NCBI GenBank assembly: GCA_051453625.1
Contig: JBOZIK010000001.1
Span: 249,826,380-249,872,000 of the forward strand
DNA length: 45,621 bases
Source: Welwitschia mirabilis
Taxonomy: Eukaryota > Gnetophyta > Gnetopsida > Welwitschiales
Direction: 5' to 3'
A program made the position numbers and the translations under genes. The notes below the pieces were generated by a model. The model was not told the DNA's origin. It searched no databases and saw only the letters and a program-made list of their open reading frames with translations. Below are positions 44,437 through 45,621 of the stretch, piece after piece (positions within the stretch are counted from its first letter, which is position 1; each line of letters begins with the position of its first letter).

Positions 44437-45621
44437 TGTTATGATGTGAATTTATGCAATTCTGAAGTTCTTTAAGTGAACTTATAAACCTGTGAATCAA
44501 ATAACTTGTAGAAAACCACACTCTGGTATAGACAGGAGTTCATCCAAATATCATAATACAAACAAATGCACTAGGCTAAGAGTTAGAGAATTGATTTCAA
44601 AAGGTATTTTTAGTCTTTTTTCTTTTAATAACTGAAAGTAAATAATAAAGAAAATGTAATACAAGATGAATGAAGGTATTTTTAGTCTTTTTTCTTTTTT
44701 AGCTCTTAATCCTTCTGTTACAAGAACTAGCTTCTCTATAATTTAGATCAATTAAGAAGAGTATTCAACTAATTCTTAACCAACATAAACTATGAGATCT
44801 GCCGAGTATAATAAAGAATGGAATATGAAATGGAATGAAATAGCAATGTAAATCTAATATTAACTAAGGTCAACCTTAGCAAAAGTTGCCCTTATGATCT
44901 AAACAAGTCACAGAAGTGTTACTTAACTATGATCAACTTAAACCATAAAGGGACATTGATAGATTTGAAATGAACAGATCAATTATATTAATTCAAAGAA
45001 CTTTACATTCACTTAAAAATAAAATAACAAAACCTTAATGGGAGGGACTCAGTCTAACACCAAGGGAACTCCTTTCTGTAGCCATTGGATGTATCTCTTG
45101 TCCTTCAATATTCTATTACAAGCATATTAGGTATAAAAGATAAAAACAGAAATGAAGAAAGAAAATGGTATTTCTAGTTTTATATTGAGGTTTTAGAAAC
45201 AAAATCCTAAACGTTAAAAAAGAAAAGTTAATAGACCATATGGGTTACTTAAACCCATTACAAAGATATTTCTTTCTTACTATACAAAAATAGCTATCAT
45301 CCCAACTGTCATTAGGATGACATGAGGGACATCACTCTATATCAAATATCTTCATACCCTACTGTTAGCCCTGCAGCTTCTATTCATGTTAGCATTGTCA
45401 TCGTTCTACATCTCTGGAGGACGACATAAGAGACCAAAGTATTCTTTATATTCAATCTCAAAAGTAAATCAGCCTTTTGCATTATGAAATCTTCTTCCAA
45501 ATATGTGGTATTAGACTAATTGTAAGAAACCACCAAAAATGCTAAGAATCACATATTTTGCTACTCATCGTATTAAATCTCCATAGTCATTAGTATTACA
45601 TCAAACCTATGTAAATATCTT
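44437..45621 (-). mobile_element. Alpha-family 5' LTR of element B, cut by the window edge
   Basis: The reverse complement ends ...CATCATAACA next to the PBS and follows the alpha LTR to the right edge. By comparison with the 1273-bp copy about 70-90 bases are missing beyond 45621. Nested palindromes are at 45293-45335 and 45391-45433, and a TATA-like AATATAAAA is near 45178-45186. A short internal duplication of a 25-base block (gaaggtatttttagtcttttt, about 44598 and 44672) is present. Confidence 0.85.

Overview
The window looks like repeat-rich, non-genic nuclear DNA from a plant with a large genome, most likely a flowering plant. It is strongly AT-rich, has no long intact ORF, and carries seven runs of N. 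Almost everything I can identify is an old LTR retrotransposon: Ty3/gypsy elements primed by a tRNA-Asp-type site, a Ty1/copia fragment, a chromovirus-like gag remnant, and two possible tRNA-derived SINEs. I found no host gene, rRNA, functional tRNA, CRISPR array or bacterial feature. Many former CG sites now read TG, CA or TA, as expected after long cytosine methylation.

Left part (1-9770). The window opens on a possible tail of a Ty3/gypsy LTR family, here called alpha. A + strand alpha LTR (778-2857) follows, broken by a gap. Next comes a minus-strand pol fragment (2958-4674; RT with an intact FMDD box, then a protease/gag stretch). A complete + strand alpha LTR (4675-5947) follows with its primer-binding site (PBS). 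Its downstream body has the leader, the gag start, an unrecognised low-complexity coding remnant and the family's 3' region, but no RT or integrase. 9771-14990 is AT-rich DNA with nothing recognisable.

Middle (15000-30350). 14995-16440 is an unassigned, formerly coding-looking island ending in a G7 tract. Two same-direction repeats of about 1.25 kb (16616-17873 and 26741-27979) look like the LTRs of a second minus-strand Ty3/gypsy element, D, with a heavily deaminated Asp PBS at 26721-26738 and a protease remnant near 24.9 kb. Nested inside are a Met-type PBS with LTR-like sequence, two SINE-like heads, a purine-rich GC-richer island (19.8-20.8 kb) and a 29-bp tandem array (22.0-22.3 kb). A chromovirus-type gag remnant lies at 28.2-28.6 kb.

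Right part (30350-45621). This is best read as one large minus-strand alpha element, B: 5' LTR and PBS at the right edge, gag (present twice), protease, RT with a 207-bp tandem duplication, RNase H, integrase, a 3' non-coding region and a candidate 3' LTR at 30355-31589. A + strand copia pol/LTR fragment (31590-33795) sits between the 3' region and that LTR, and a truncated + strand alpha LTR (42055-42690) splits the two gag copies.

The most striking signal is a motif of about 43 bp with two nested inverted repeats. It occurs about 20 times, only in alpha-family DNA (LTR U3, leader, a pol spacer and the 3' region), always in the sense of its element, and reaches a tandem array of about 105-bp period in the LTR at 42.3-42.7 kb.
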